Origin: Pseudomonas sp. URIL14HWK12:I12
GTDB lineage: Bacteria > Pseudomonadota > Gammaproteobacteria > Pseudomonadales > Pseudomonadaceae
Reading direction: 5' to 3'
Length of the DNA: 64,000 bases
Assembly: GCF_003097135.1 (NCBI RefSeq)
Contig: NZ_QEQL01000005.1
Span: 414,269-478,268 of the forward strand
The notes under the pieces were generated by a model. It was given only the letters and a program-made list of their open reading frames with translations. It made no database searches and had not been told where the DNA came from. How positions within the stretch are numbered: position 1 is the stretch's first letter; the number at the start of each line of letters is the position of its first letter. The position numbers were made by a program, and so were the translations under genes. This document shows, one piece after another, positions 41,705 to 50,683 of the stretch.

Positions 41705-42477
41705 TGTGAAGGCCTCGGGCAGATCAGGGGGCAGGTGGAGCAGTATTCGACAGGGTCGCTGGCCCGGTAGTAGAAGCAGCAGGTGCGCCGCACCCGCACG
41801 CTGCGGTCGCTGCCGGGTATGGGCGTGGGCGGCCGGTCGAAGTGTGCCAAGGGGTTGTAGGCCAGGCCGAATACCTCGTTCGAGGCGTCGGCCAGCAGCC
41901 AGTGCAGGTCGGCCCGGGCACGCTCGCGCACCTCGGGGCTCTCGTGCTTGGCCAGGCGCCGTTCGTAGAGGGAATACACGCGCACGGCGGTGTTCTCCCA
42001 GAGGATGCGCCGAGGCACGCCGCTGACCTGATAGAACACCTCCCACAACGGTTGCAGCAGCCCGGCGAACAGCGTGGTCGCCAGGCCCCGGCGCCAGGCC
42101 TCACGTTGGCCAGGCTCGGGTGTGCTGGTGCCCAGGTCGCGCAGCGGCAGCGAGGATATCCACACCTTGCCGTCATGGCGCGCATCGACCAAGGCGTTGT
42201 CCAAGGTGAGCGCCAGCCCCCTGTCGTAGGCAGACATCGCGTACAGGCACGCGCCGGTCATCAGGAACGACAGGCGCTTGCCCAGCAGCGAGGCCGTGAT
42301 GCGCCGGGTCGGCGAGCCGATCACCGGGCTCAGCGCGTCCAGGCGCTCGGCGCACAGCGCCTCGTCCAGCCACTGCGCCGCCGGCAGGCTGTGCGCCACC
42401 TCAGCGGCGCTGCACAGCCGCAGCGGGCCGGCCAGGGCTTCCCATTGGCTGGGGCTCAACTTATGCGCCCCGCTCAT
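41701..42477 (-). CDS. FhuF-like [2Fe-2S] ferric-siderophore reductase
   Basis: A 258-residue protein. The C-terminal motif RRTCCFYYRASDPVEYCSTC (CC-x10-C-x2-C) is the FhuF 2Fe-2S signature. The N-terminal part has the helical FhuF pattern. Such cytoplasmic proteins reduce ferric siderophores to release iron, fitting a place beside the uptake genes. It overlaps cbrD-like and RraA-family genes by four bases each. Confidence 0.82.
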   Translation of the reverse strand: MSGAHKLSPSQWEALAGPLRLCSAAEVAHSLPAAQWLDEALCAERLDALSPVIGSPTRRITASLLGKRLSFLMTGACLYAMSAYDRGLALTLDNALVDARHDGKVWISSLPLRDLGTSTPEPGQREAWRRGLATTLFAGLLQPLWEVFYQVSGVPRRILWENTAVRVYSLYERRLAKHESPEVRERARADLHWLLADASNEVFGLAYNPLAHFDRPPTPIPGSDRSVRVRRTCCFYYRASDPVEYCSTCPLICPRPSQ

Positions 42478-43265
42478 GGTGCGATGTCACGGCCGAAAGG
42501 GATGCACAGCGGGGTGCCGAAGAACGGGTCAGGAATGATCCGGCACTCCAGCCCGAATACCTGCCTGACCAGCGCCTCGTCGAGGATCTGCCCCGGGCGA
42601 CCCTGGGCGCACACGCGCCGGCCGTGCACGGCCACCATGTGGTCGGCGTAGCGGCTGGCCAGGTTCAAGTCATGCAGCACCATCACCACGGTCTTGCCCT
42701 CGCGGCGGTTGAGCTCACGCAGCAGGTCGAGCACCTCGATCTGGTGTGCAAGGTCAAGAAAGGTGGTGGGCTCGTCGAGCAGCAGCAACTCGGTGTCCTG
42801 GGCCAGCGCCATGGCGATCCAGGCGCGCTGGCGCTGGCCGCCGGAGAGCTCGTCCACCGGCCGCCCCGCCAGCGCCTCCAGATCAGTGCGCTGCAGGGCG
42901 CGGGCCACGGCGGCTTCGTCATCGGCCGACCATTGATGCATCCAGCTCTGGTAAGGGTACCGGCCCAAGCTCACCAGCTGGCGCACGCTGATGCCCTCGG
43001 GCGCTACCGGCATCTGCGGAAGGATCGCCAGCTCCCGCGCCACCTGGGCGGTGGGCTTGCGCTGGATGTCCTGGCCGTTGAGCAACACACTGCCGGCGCT
43101 GGGCTTGAGCAGCCGCGCAAAGCTCTTGAGCAGGGTGCTCTTGCCGCAACCGTTGCTGCCGATCAACACGCTCACCTGCCCGCGCGGCAGGGCCAGGTCG
43201 AGCCCTTCGATGATGGAACGGCCGGCATAGCCCAGGTGCAGGCCTTGGCTGGCAAGGGAATTCAT
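42474..43265 (-). CDS. cbrD: ferric achromobactin ABC transporter ATPase (CbrD-like)
   Basis: A 263-residue ATPase starting MNSLASQGLHLGYAG at 43265. Walker A GSNGCGKST, Q-loop AILPQ, signature LSGGQRQRAWIAMALAQ, Walker B LLLLDEPTTFLDL and the H-switch VLHDLN are all present. It matches the FepC/FecE type of iron-siderophore ATPases. It lies downstream of both permease genes and overlaps the FhuF-like gene. Confidence 0.9.
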   Translation of the reverse strand: MNSLASQGLHLGYAGRSIIEGLDLALPRGQVSVLIGSNGCGKSTLLKSFARLLKPSAGSVLLNGQDIQRKPTAQVARELAILPQMPVAPEGISVRQLVSLGRYPYQSWMHQWSADDEAAVARALQRTDLEALAGRPVDELSGGQRQRAWIAMALAQDTELLLLDEPTTFLDLAHQIEVLDLLRELNRREGKTVVMVLHDLNLASRYADHMVAVHGRRVCAQGRPGQILDEALVRQVFGLECRIIPDPFFGTPLCIPFGRDIAP

Positions 43266-43275
43266 TTCAACCACC

Positions 43276-44307
43276 TCAGTGTCGCTGCTTGATCAGCAGG
43301 TAAAGAAAGTACGGGGCGCCGAAGGCTGCCACGAAAATGCCCGCCGGCAAGTCCAGCGGCGGCAGCAGGGTCCGCCCGGCCAGGTCGCCGAGCATCACCA
43401 GGTTGGCGCCCACCAGTGCGGCCATCACCGCCTGGCCCACGAACCCCGGCGGCACCAGGCGCCGCGCGATGTGCGGGGCGATCAAGCCCACGAAGGCCAT
43501 GGCCCCGCCCCAGGCGATCGCCGCCCCGGCCAAGCCCGCGCTGACCGCCAGCAGTGCCGCGCGCATCAATTGCACGCGCACCCCCAGGCCCATCGCCAGG
43601 CCTTCGTCCAGTTGCTGCACCATCACCTGCCGCGCCAGCGGCACCAGCAGCAGCCACAGGCCCGCCAGGCACAGCGCCAGGCGGCCCACGGCGCGCCAGT
43701 CGGCCCCATACACGCTGCCGGTGAGCCACACGTAGGCCGACAGCGTGGTGGTCAATGGGCTGAACACCAGCATGAAGGTGGTCGCGGCCGCCAGCATCGC
43801 CGACACGCCCACGCCGATCAGCACCAGCCGCAGCGGCGAGACCCCTTGCTGCCAGGCCAGCAGGTAGATCGCCAGCACCGCGGCGCCGGCGCCCAGCATG
43901 GCGGCCGCCGGCAGATAGCCCAGGCCCCAGGTACCGGCCAGGGTGCTCAGGTACAACACCGCTGCGGCGCTGGCACCGCTGGAAAGCCCCAGCAGGTCGG
44001 GGGATGCCAACGGGTTGCGGATCAGCCCCTGCAAGATCAGCCCGGCCACCGCGAGTGCGGCACCGATCAGCCCACCCAGCAGCATCCGGGGCAGGCGCAA
44101 TTGCTGCACGATGAAGCCAATGCCCGCATCGCCCGGCCCGATCAGGCCCTGCCACAGTGCCGAAGGCGACAGCAGCACCTTGCCCAGCGACAGCGTGAGC
44201 AGCATCACCGCCAGCGTCGCCAGCAGTGCCAGCCCCAAACGGCGCAGCGTGAGCGGCGCCACCCGCCGGGAAAACGCTCCAGTGCGCCACACCAGCAAGT
44301 TATCCAT
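43276..44307 (-). CDS. cbrC: ferric achromobactin ABC permease (CbrC-like, FecCD family)
   Basis: A 343-residue integral membrane protein with about ten hydrophobic segments and the FecCD landmarks LRLPRMLLGGLIGAALAVAG, RNPLASPDLLG..SGA and FVGLIAPHIARRLV (coupling region). It pairs with CbrB to form the inner-membrane channel. Its start overlaps the end of cbrB by eight bases. Confidence 0.9.
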   Translation of the reverse strand: MDNLLVWRTGAFSRRVAPLTLRRLGLALLATLAVMLLTLSLGKVLLSPSALWQGLIGPGDAGIGFIVQQLRLPRMLLGGLIGAALAVAGLILQGLIRNPLASPDLLGLSSGASAAAVLYLSTLAGTWGLGYLPAAAMLGAGAAVLAIYLLAWQQGVSPLRLVLIGVGVSAMLAAATTFMLVFSPLTTTLSAYVWLTGSVYGADWRAVGRLALCLAGLWLLLVPLARQVMVQQLDEGLAMGLGVRVQLMRAALLAVSAGLAGAAIAWGGAMAFVGLIAPHIARRLVPPGFVGQAVMAALVGANLVMLGDLAGRTLLPPLDLPAGIFVAAFGAPYFLYLLIKQRH

Positions 44308-45289
44308 TCCGTACCCCCCGGCGCGCCAGCAAAATGAAAAACGGCCCGCCGATGAACGCCATCATCACCCCCACCGGCACCTCCTGCGGCAGGATCAGCA
44401 CCCGTGCCAGCACGTCGGCCAGCAGCAACAGGCACGCGCCCAACAGCGCGCAGCCCGGCAACATCGCCCGGTGATCGATGCCGAACAGGCGCCGCGCCAG
44501 GTGCGGCACGATCAGCCCGACGAAACCGATGCTGCCCGCCAACGCCACCGCGCTGCCCGCCAGCACGATCACCAGCAATGCCAGCTGCAGGCGCACCCAG
44601 CCGGTGCGCTGGCCCAGGCCGGTGGCGATCTCGCTGCCGGCACTGAGCACATTGACCTGCGCTGCGCGCAGCCAGGCGAACAGCAACCCGGCGGCCACGC
44701 ACGCCAGCATTGGCGCGGCGCTGGCCAGGCTGCGCTCACCCAGGGCGCCGGCCAGCCAGAACAGCACGGTGTCGAGCCCCTGCTGGTCGACCACCAACAT
44801 CGCCTGGCTGAAGGCGCTGAACAGCGCGGTGATCGCCGCACCCGCCAGCACCATGCGCAACGGGCTCAAGGCGCCCCGGCCCAGGGTGCCCACGCTCCAC
44901 ACCAGCGCACCGGCCACCGCAGCCCCGGCGAATGCTGCCCACAGCCACTGCTGCGGCGCGTTCAGGGAGAACAGCGACAGGCTCAGGATGATCGCGCACG
45001 TCGCCCCGGCGTTGATGCCGAACAACCCCGGCGAGGCGAGCGGGTTGCGGGTCATCGCCTGCATCAGCGCGCCGGCCACCGCCAACCCCGCGCCTACGGC
45101 CATGGCGATCAGGGTACGTGGCAGGCGTGTGGAGAGCACCAGCACCTGCTGCACATCCATGGGGTCGGCGCCGTTGAGCGCCGCCCAGAGGGTGCCCGGG
45201 GCGATCCAGCGCGGCCCGCTGGCCAGGCTCAACGCCGCACAGCCCAGCAACAACGCCAGGCCGATGAAAAATCGACTGCCCACCTTCAT
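44300..45289 (-). CDS. cbrB: ferric achromobactin ABC permease (CbrB-like, FecCD family)
   Basis: A 329-residue permease from ATG 45289 (MKVGSRFFIGLALLLGCAAL). It has the same landmarks as its partner: TRLPRTLIAMAVGAGLAVAG, RNPLASPGLFGINAG, FVGLIVPHLARRL. It overlaps the binding protein gene by ATGA. A longer frame reaching 45391 is rejected because the added residues do not look like FecCD sequence. Confidence 0.9.
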   Translation of the reverse strand: MKVGSRFFIGLALLLGCAALSLASGPRWIAPGTLWAALNGADPMDVQQVLVLSTRLPRTLIAMAVGAGLAVAGALMQAMTRNPLASPGLFGINAGATCAIILSLSLFSLNAPQQWLWAAFAGAAVAGALVWSVGTLGRGALSPLRMVLAGAAITALFSAFSQAMLVVDQQGLDTVLFWLAGALGERSLASAAPMLACVAAGLLFAWLRAAQVNVLSAGSEIATGLGQRTGWVRLQLALLVIVLAGSAVALAGSIGFVGLIVPHLARRLFGIDHRAMLPGCALLGACLLLLADVLARVLILPQEVPVGVMMAFIGGPFFILLARRGVRNG

Positions 45290-46203
45290 TGGCCGGGCCC
45301 TCCCAACAACGTCCGTTCCACATCGTCCAGCACCTGCTGCGCGCCAAGGATGCCGCCGGACAGAATCCACGCCACCCCATCGACCCACCACACCTGGCCC
45401 TCACGTGGCGCGGCCAGGTGCTGCCACAGCGGGTGGCTGCTCAGGCTTTGGTACTGGCGCTTGACTGCCGGGCCGTCGCCGTGGCCGAACACGAAGAACA
45501 CATCGGCATCCACCGCCGGCAGGCTTTCGCGGTTGGTGATTTTCAGCGACACGCCGCTGGCCGCCTGGCTGTAGCGGTTCCACACGAACCCCAGCTGCGA
45601 CAGCACCATACCGGCAAAGCTGGCCGGCAGGTACGCACGCAGGTGGTCATCGCGAATATCCAGCACCGATACGCTGAGCGGCCAGCGCGCGCCGAAACGC
45701 GCCTGCAGGCGCTCACGCAGGCGCGCGACGCGCGCGTCCCAGGCCCCTTGCAGCGCTGCGGCCTGGGCCTGGCGCTGCAAGGCCTGGCCCATCACGGCCA
45801 GGGTTTTCTGGAAGTCGAACACCTCTTCGAGCATCACCGTGGGGCACAGCCGCGACAGCAGCCCGGCCACGCGCTCGTGGCGAAACCGTGAGGCGACGAT
45901 CAGGTCCGGCTGCAGCAGGGCGATGTCTTCCAGGCTCGGCTGGGTTTCCAGGCCCACATGCGGCACCCCGGCCAACGCCGGGCGCAGGTAGCGGTACATG
46001 GGCTTTTCGCTCCAAGAGTCCACCACCCCGCACGGTTGCACGCCCAAGGCCACCGCCGTGTCGGTAGCCCCCTGGAACAATGTGACCACCCGCATCGGTG
46101 CCTGCGCCCAGGCACGCGGCGGCAGGCACGCCGCCCCGGCCAGGCCCAGCGCAAAACCCAACACCTGCCGCCGTGGCAGCGCGCGCGCCCCCTTAGCGGC
46201 CAA
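45286..46203 (-). CDS. cbrA: periplasmic ferric achromobactin-binding protein (CbrA-like)
   Basis: A 305-residue protein with a twin-arginine-like signal (LPRRQVLGFALGLAG) ending AWA, then the substrate-binding fold of FecB/FhuD proteins (RVVTLFQGATDTAVALGVQP...SLEDIALLQPDLIVASRFRH). It delivers ferric siderophore to CbrBC. It overlaps acsA by 11 bases upstream and cbrB by four downstream. Tat export is suggested by the RR pair but is not certain. Confidence 0.85.
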   Translation of the reverse strand: MAAKGARALPRRQVLGFALGLAGAACLPPRAWAQAPMRVVTLFQGATDTAVALGVQPCGVVDSWSEKPMYRYLRPALAGVPHVGLETQPSLEDIALLQPDLIVASRFRHERVAGLLSRLCPTVMLEEVFDFQKTLAVMGQALQRQAQAAALQGAWDARVARLRERLQARFGARWPLSVSVLDIRDDHLRAYLPASFAGMVLSQLGFVWNRYSQAASGVSLKITNRESLPAVDADVFFVFGHGDGPAVKRQYQSLSSHPLWQHLAAPREGQVWWVDGVAWILSGGILGAQQVLDDVERTLLGGPGQ

Positions 46204-48061
46204 GGCCCAGCCTGCGCAGCGGGTTGACCACCTGCCCCTTGCCGAACGGCATGCTGCCCGGGCCGCCCCCGCGTTCGATCATCGGCCGCAACAGCAGCTT
46301 CTGCGGCCAGGCCGGTGCATCGAACAGCTGGCGTTGCAGCATGGCCCGCGCCTCTTCGTCGAAGCCAATGGCCTCGATACGCTCGTGCAGCACGCGGCTC
46401 AGCACACGCCAGCCGTCCACCGCAGGCAGTGCGTACACCTCAGCCAGGGTCTCGATGATGGCCCGCAGGTTCACCTGAATGCCCAGGGTTTGTAGCCAGA
46501 AGAGCAAATCCTCCGGGCGCTCGTGGTAGAGGGTTTGGGCATGGCCTTTCTTGATCCGGTATTGCGGATCGAGCAGGCCGTTGCGCTCCAGCCACGGCAC
46601 GTAGAGGCGCAGCGAATCGTGGTCGCGCAGCAGCAGCCCTTCGGCCTTGCCCTGGCGCCACACCAGCACGGCGTTCTGCCCGTGCACCTCGCCGAGCATG
46701 CCCAGGCGGAACATGCGCAGGTTTACGTCGAAGAAGCTTTCGCACAGCTCACCGAACAGCTTCAGCACCGACGCGGGCGAGGCCGGCAGCCCGCGCACCT
46801 GCATCCAGTGGTCGAAGAAATGCCCTTCGCGGCCAGGCAACGGCGTGGCCAGCGCGGCCATCGGCAGCAGTCGGTAATCGCCTTCGAGCAAGGCCGGTGG
46901 GTAACGCCGCACCAAGGCCGAGAGGTGGCGTGGGGCTTCGTCGAACAGAGTCGCGCCGGCCGGCATGAACGCCCACCAGCGGCCCTCTTCGCACAGGTGC
47001 AGGCTGCCCCGCAGCTGGGGGTCGCGCTCGCGGCCCAGGCGCAGCAGCGCCTCGCTCTTGTCGGCGTTGATCATCTTCACCGCTGGCAGGTAGCGCGAGG
47101 CGCCCAGTGAGTAGACCGCCATCGGCAGCTTGATCTGGTCGGCGGCGCTGGCACCGGCGGCCAGCGAACGCAGCGACGAGGTAGGCTGGAAGCTGCCCTG
47201 GTTGAACGCCAGCACCCGGCAGAGCCCCTGTTCGAAGGCGTCACCGAGCATCTCCGGCAGCTTGTGCTGCAGTTGCCATGGGTGCACCGGCAACGCCAGG
47301 TGCGTATCGGCAAGGCCCGCCTGCTCCAGCTCGGCCTGCAAGGCGGCGCGCTCGGCGGCAGTGAGCAGGTAGTGCGCCGGCTGCTCGCTGGCAAGGCTGC
47401 CCACACCCTGGCCGAACGCCAGGCAATCCTTGGCCACCGCGACCCAGTTCAGCGGCACCGGCTGGCCGAATTCGGCCTGGTAAGCCTGGTATTGCGCGTC
47501 ATCCAGGCCCTGCTTGGCCTTGGCCAGCGGGTGGAAGGGCCGGTCGCGCAGCGAGGCCCATTGTTCCATCGCCAAAAAGAACGCCGCGCCGCGCTGGGCC
47601 ATCGCCGCCTGCGGCTGCACCTGATGTGCCAGCGACAGCTCGGTTTGCCGCACGCTGATGCCCAGCACCTCGAGAAACAGCTTCACGCCTTCGTCTTGGC
47701 CCGCTTCGCCTTGGCCCATGCCACGCACGGCCATGGCCATGAACGCTTCAGGCGCCAGTGCCTGCGCGCTGCTGCCCTGGGTAGCCCAAACCGGCGTGCC
47801 GGGTACTTTTTCCCACGCCTGGGTGATGCCCGGGCGCACGGCCACGGCCAGCCCGCGTTGCTCGCTGGGGTCATAGCACCAATGCCACACGCGCTGCTCA
47901 TCCGTTTCGAGGGCCAGCGGCGCCTGCGGGTGGCGGCTGTGCCATTCGGCGGCGCTGATCAGGTGGGGTTGCAGGTCGCCGAAGAAATCTTCGGCCACCA
48001 GGCAGTCGAACAGGTCTTGCATCACCAGCGCAGCGCCAGTGGGGGTGTTTTGGGGTTTCAT
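46193..48061 (-). CDS. acsA: achromobactin NIS synthetase AcsA (IucA/IucC family)
   Basis: A 622-residue protein from ATG 48061 (MKPQNTPTGAALVMQDLFDC). IucA/IucC family landmarks: LALPVHPWQLQHKLPEML, SLRSLA with the nearby ATP-binding Lys (LPMAVYSLGASRYLPAVKMINA), and GEVHGQNAVLVWRQG with LLLRDHDS (active-site H-Q-N and R-D). It catalyses ATP-dependent condensation of a citrate-derived carboxylate with an amine in achromobactin assembly. It lies one base from acsB. The A versus C assignment rests on operon order. Confidence 0.85.
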   Translation of the reverse strand: MKPQNTPTGAALVMQDLFDCLVAEDFFGDLQPHLISAAEWHSRHPQAPLALETDEQRVWHWCYDPSEQRGLAVAVRPGITQAWEKVPGTPVWATQGSSAQALAPEAFMAMAVRGMGQGEAGQDEGVKLFLEVLGISVRQTELSLAHQVQPQAAMAQRGAAFFLAMEQWASLRDRPFHPLAKAKQGLDDAQYQAYQAEFGQPVPLNWVAVAKDCLAFGQGVGSLASEQPAHYLLTAAERAALQAELEQAGLADTHLALPVHPWQLQHKLPEMLGDAFEQGLCRVLAFNQGSFQPTSSLRSLAAGASAADQIKLPMAVYSLGASRYLPAVKMINADKSEALLRLGRERDPQLRGSLHLCEEGRWWAFMPAGATLFDEAPRHLSALVRRYPPALLEGDYRLLPMAALATPLPGREGHFFDHWMQVRGLPASPASVLKLFGELCESFFDVNLRMFRLGMLGEVHGQNAVLVWRQGKAEGLLLRDHDSLRLYVPWLERNGLLDPQYRIKKGHAQTLYHERPEDLLFWLQTLGIQVNLRAIIETLAEVYALPAVDGWRVLSRVLHERIEAIGFDEEARAMLQRQLFDAPAWPQKLLLRPMIERGGGPGSMPFGKGQVVNPLRRLGLGR

Positions 48062-48062
48062 C

Positions 48063-48839
48063 TCAATCGGTTCCTCGGTCTGAGGTCGTGGCCAGTTTGG
48101 CCTGGAGGGCGCGGAACGCGATACCGCGCTCGTCGCCCAGTACGAATGCATTCACGCCACGCTCGCGCCAGCGGGCGTGATCGCCCGGCGCGCGCGGGAT
48201 GGCGCAGTAGGGCACGCCGGCAGCGGCTGCCGCGCGCCAGGTGTCGACCAGGGCTTGCTGCACCGGTGGCTGGTCGATGCGCCAAGGCATGCCCAGCGAT
48301 TGCGAGAGGTCGGCGGCGCCTTCGAGGATCATGTCCAGCCCCGCCACCGCCGCCAGGCGCTCGGCCTGGCGCACGCCCTCGGCGCTTTCGATCATCGCCA
48401 CCACCATCACCTGGGCGTTGGCCTGGCCCACGTAATCGGCCAGCCGCGGCTTGCCGAACGCCCCCGGGCGCCCGGCGTTGAGGCTGCGTTCACCGAGGGG
48501 GTGGTACTTGCAAGCGCGGATGGCACCTTCGAGCTCGGCCACCTGCTCCACCCGCGGCAGCACAATGCCCTGGGCGCCGCCGTCGAGCAGCCGCAGCATG
48601 CGCTTGGGGCACAGGTCTGGCACCCGCACCAGCGGCGTGATCCCGTAGCTCTCGGCGGTGCGGATCATGTTCTCCACGGTTTCGGGATTGATCAGCACAT
48701 GCTCCATGTCGATGATCGCGAAGTCGTAGCCGGCTTCGGCAATCAGCTCGATGGCCACCGGGCTTGGGATCGAGGCGATCAGCCCGTGCACCGGCTCGCC
48801 CGCCACCAGCGCAGCCTTGAGGCGGTTGGTTCTCAGCAT
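48063..48839 (-). CDS. acsB: HpcH/HpaI aldolase-family protein AcsB
   Basis: A 258-residue protein with the HpcH/HpaI (HMG-like) TIM-barrel motifs IIDMEHVLIN, PLVRVPDLCP, GAQGIVLPRVEQVAE and VMVVAMIESAEGV. Family enzymes are metal-dependent aldolases; Glu46/Asp44 and the later E in IESAEG are consistent metal or substrate ligands. In known acs operons a gene of this type sits between acsC and acsA; its step is thought to supply a precursor. It overlaps acsC by seven bases. Confidence 0.85.
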   Translation of the reverse strand: MLRTNRLKAALVAGEPVHGLIASIPSPVAIELIAEAGYDFAIIDMEHVLINPETVENMIRTAESYGITPLVRVPDLCPKRMLRLLDGGAQGIVLPRVEQVAELEGAIRACKYHPLGERSLNAGRPGAFGKPRLADYVGQANAQVMVVAMIESAEGVRQAERLAAVAGLDMILEGAADLSQSLGMPWRIDQPPVQQALVDTWRAAAAAGVPYCAIPRAPGDHARWRERGVNAFVLGDERGIAFRALQAKLATTSDRGTD

Positions 48840-50674
48840 GGGGTGGGCCTGTGTGGGTGGAGGGGGTTGGGCACCACTTTGAAGCGGCGCTCGCCATCGC
48901 CGAGCAGCCGGCGCTGGGTCAGCGCTTCCACTTCGTAGCTGGGTGCGAACACATCGAAGGCGGCGAAGCGTGCGGCGTGTTGCGGGTGCGCGGCCTGGTA
49001 GTCGAGCACCACTTGCGCGGCCATTTCCCAGAACTGCGCCTCGGCCAAGCCGTAGTGCTGGCGCAGGAAGATCGCCATTTCGCCCAGGCAGACGAAAAAG
49101 AAGGCATCGCAGGAGAAGTCCCGCACCGCGCCCAGGTCATCGGTGAGGATGAACGAGTTGCGGTTGATCCGCGCATGGCTCTCCGGCAGCGGCACCAGCT
49201 CCGGCGCCAGCTCCGGGCGCGCCAGGTGCGCGGGGCTGTAGCGCACGCCGTCGTGGAAGTCCTTCAGCGCGATGCGCTCCGGCCAACCGTCGCGGTGGAT
49301 CAGCACGATGTTCTGCCCATGCGACTCCATGCCGATGCCTTCGGCGTAGAGCATGTGCACGATGGGCGCGATGCTCACCCGCAGCAGTTGGGCTGCCCAG
49401 GCATGCAGGCCGTACTGCTCGATCCAGGGGGCGATGAAGGGTGCCACCTCGCCGCCGCCGTAGCGGTTTTCCAGCGCGCTCAGCCCGTTGAACGGCACGC
49501 CTTTTTCGCCTGGCTCCAGGTACAGGTTCAGGTTCTCCCGCCAGATCGCCCCGAGCGTGCCGTACACCTGGGCCTGGCGCGTGGCCGGCAGTTGCGCGTA
49601 GTCGAAGCTGGCGCCGGCCACTTCGCCGAGAATCACAAAGCCCAGCTCGCGGGCGGTGGCGTCGGTGGCGATCAGCCCTTGCAGCCAGTCAGCGATCCGC
49701 GGGCCGTTGAGCACGGTGTGGCGCGCCAGGATGCGTGTGCTGGAGGTGTTGGTGATGCTCAGCGCAAGCTTCACATAGGGTGCCGAGGCTTGCTCGACGT
49801 TGGCCAGGGTGCGGATCGACTGCTGCGCACGGTAGGCCGGGGCGCTAGTGCCCAGGTGCAGCACGCGGCCCTCGGCCAGCTCCTGCTGGAAGCTTGGCTG
49901 GATCACCTGCTCCCACTGCCACGGGTGCACCGGGATCACCTGGTAATCGGCGAGCGTGCGGCCCTGCTCGGCCAGCGCGGCCTCGAACTCGGCCCAGCGC
50001 TGGTCGCCCACCGCCTCCTTCCAGAAGCTCGCTTCATTGAGCTGCCGCGACAGCCCACTGCTGGCCAGCCCACGCTCGATGCCCAGCCACACCAGCGCCA
50101 GCGGCGCGGCGAATTCCGGGCCGTACTGCCGGTTGTCGGCCAGCGAGAAGCCGATGCGCGACTTGTAGCACGGGTGGTAGCTGTGGGCATCCATGAAATG
50201 CCGCTCCAGCGCGTCGGCGCTCAGTTGCTGCGCCGGCACGGGCGGGCGATAGCCCTGGCTGCGGGCTTGCAGGTCTTTGGCCAGGGTGTGTTCCAGCTCC
50301 TGAACGAAGCGCGCCATGTGCGGCGCCTCGTGGAAGTCGCCGAGCAGCTCCGACAGCGCTTGGTGGAGTGTGGGCGTGCTGGCCTGGCCTTGGGCATCGA
50401 TGCGTTCCAGGGTGGCCGCGTGCAGGCGGATGATCTGGAAGCTGTCGCTGAGCAGGCCCTGGCAGCGGTACTGCACCGGCTGGCCATCGGCGGCCTGCCC
50501 GTGCAGGGTGAACAGGTCACCGCCGCCGGCCCGCGCGTGGCGGTAGGGCAGCACGTCTTCGTAAAGCATCGTTTGCAGCAATTGCCCAAGCACGCGCTCG
50601 GCCACCAGGCGGTAGAGCTCGGGGTCGACCTGCGTGGGCGTTGTGATCTGTTCGATAGGGGTCAGGGAATTCAT
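48833..50674 (-). CDS. acsC: achromobactin NIS synthetase AcsC (IucA/IucC family)
   Basis: A 613-residue IucA/IucC protein. HPCYKSRIGFSLADN (residues about 166-180), VIPVHPWQWEQVI, SIRTLANVEQ, KLALSITNTSSTR and GIGMESHGQNIVLIHRDG with RIALKDFHDG are the ATP- and carboxylate-binding motifs of the family. It should add one of the diaminobutyrate-derived arms in achromobactin synthesis. It is nine bases downstream of the exporter gene. Intact length. Confidence 0.87.
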   Translation of the reverse strand: MNSLTPIEQITTPTQVDPELYRLVAERVLGQLLQTMLYEDVLPYRHARAGGGDLFTLHGQAADGQPVQYRCQGLLSDSFQIIRLHAATLERIDAQGQASTPTLHQALSELLGDFHEAPHMARFVQELEHTLAKDLQARSQGYRPPVPAQQLSADALERHFMDAHSYHPCYKSRIGFSLADNRQYGPEFAAPLALVWLGIERGLASSGLSRQLNEASFWKEAVGDQRWAEFEAALAEQGRTLADYQVIPVHPWQWEQVIQPSFQQELAEGRVLHLGTSAPAYRAQQSIRTLANVEQASAPYVKLALSITNTSSTRILARHTVLNGPRIADWLQGLIATDATARELGFVILGEVAGASFDYAQLPATRQAQVYGTLGAIWRENLNLYLEPGEKGVPFNGLSALENRYGGGEVAPFIAPWIEQYGLHAWAAQLLRVSIAPIVHMLYAEGIGMESHGQNIVLIHRDGWPERIALKDFHDGVRYSPAHLARPELAPELVPLPESHARINRNSFILTDDLGAVRDFSCDAFFFVCLGEMAIFLRQHYGLAEAQFWEMAAQVVLDYQAAHPQHAARFAAFDVFAPSYEVEALTQRRLLGDGERRFKVVPNPLHPHRPTPC

Positions 50675-50683
50675 GTCGGTACC

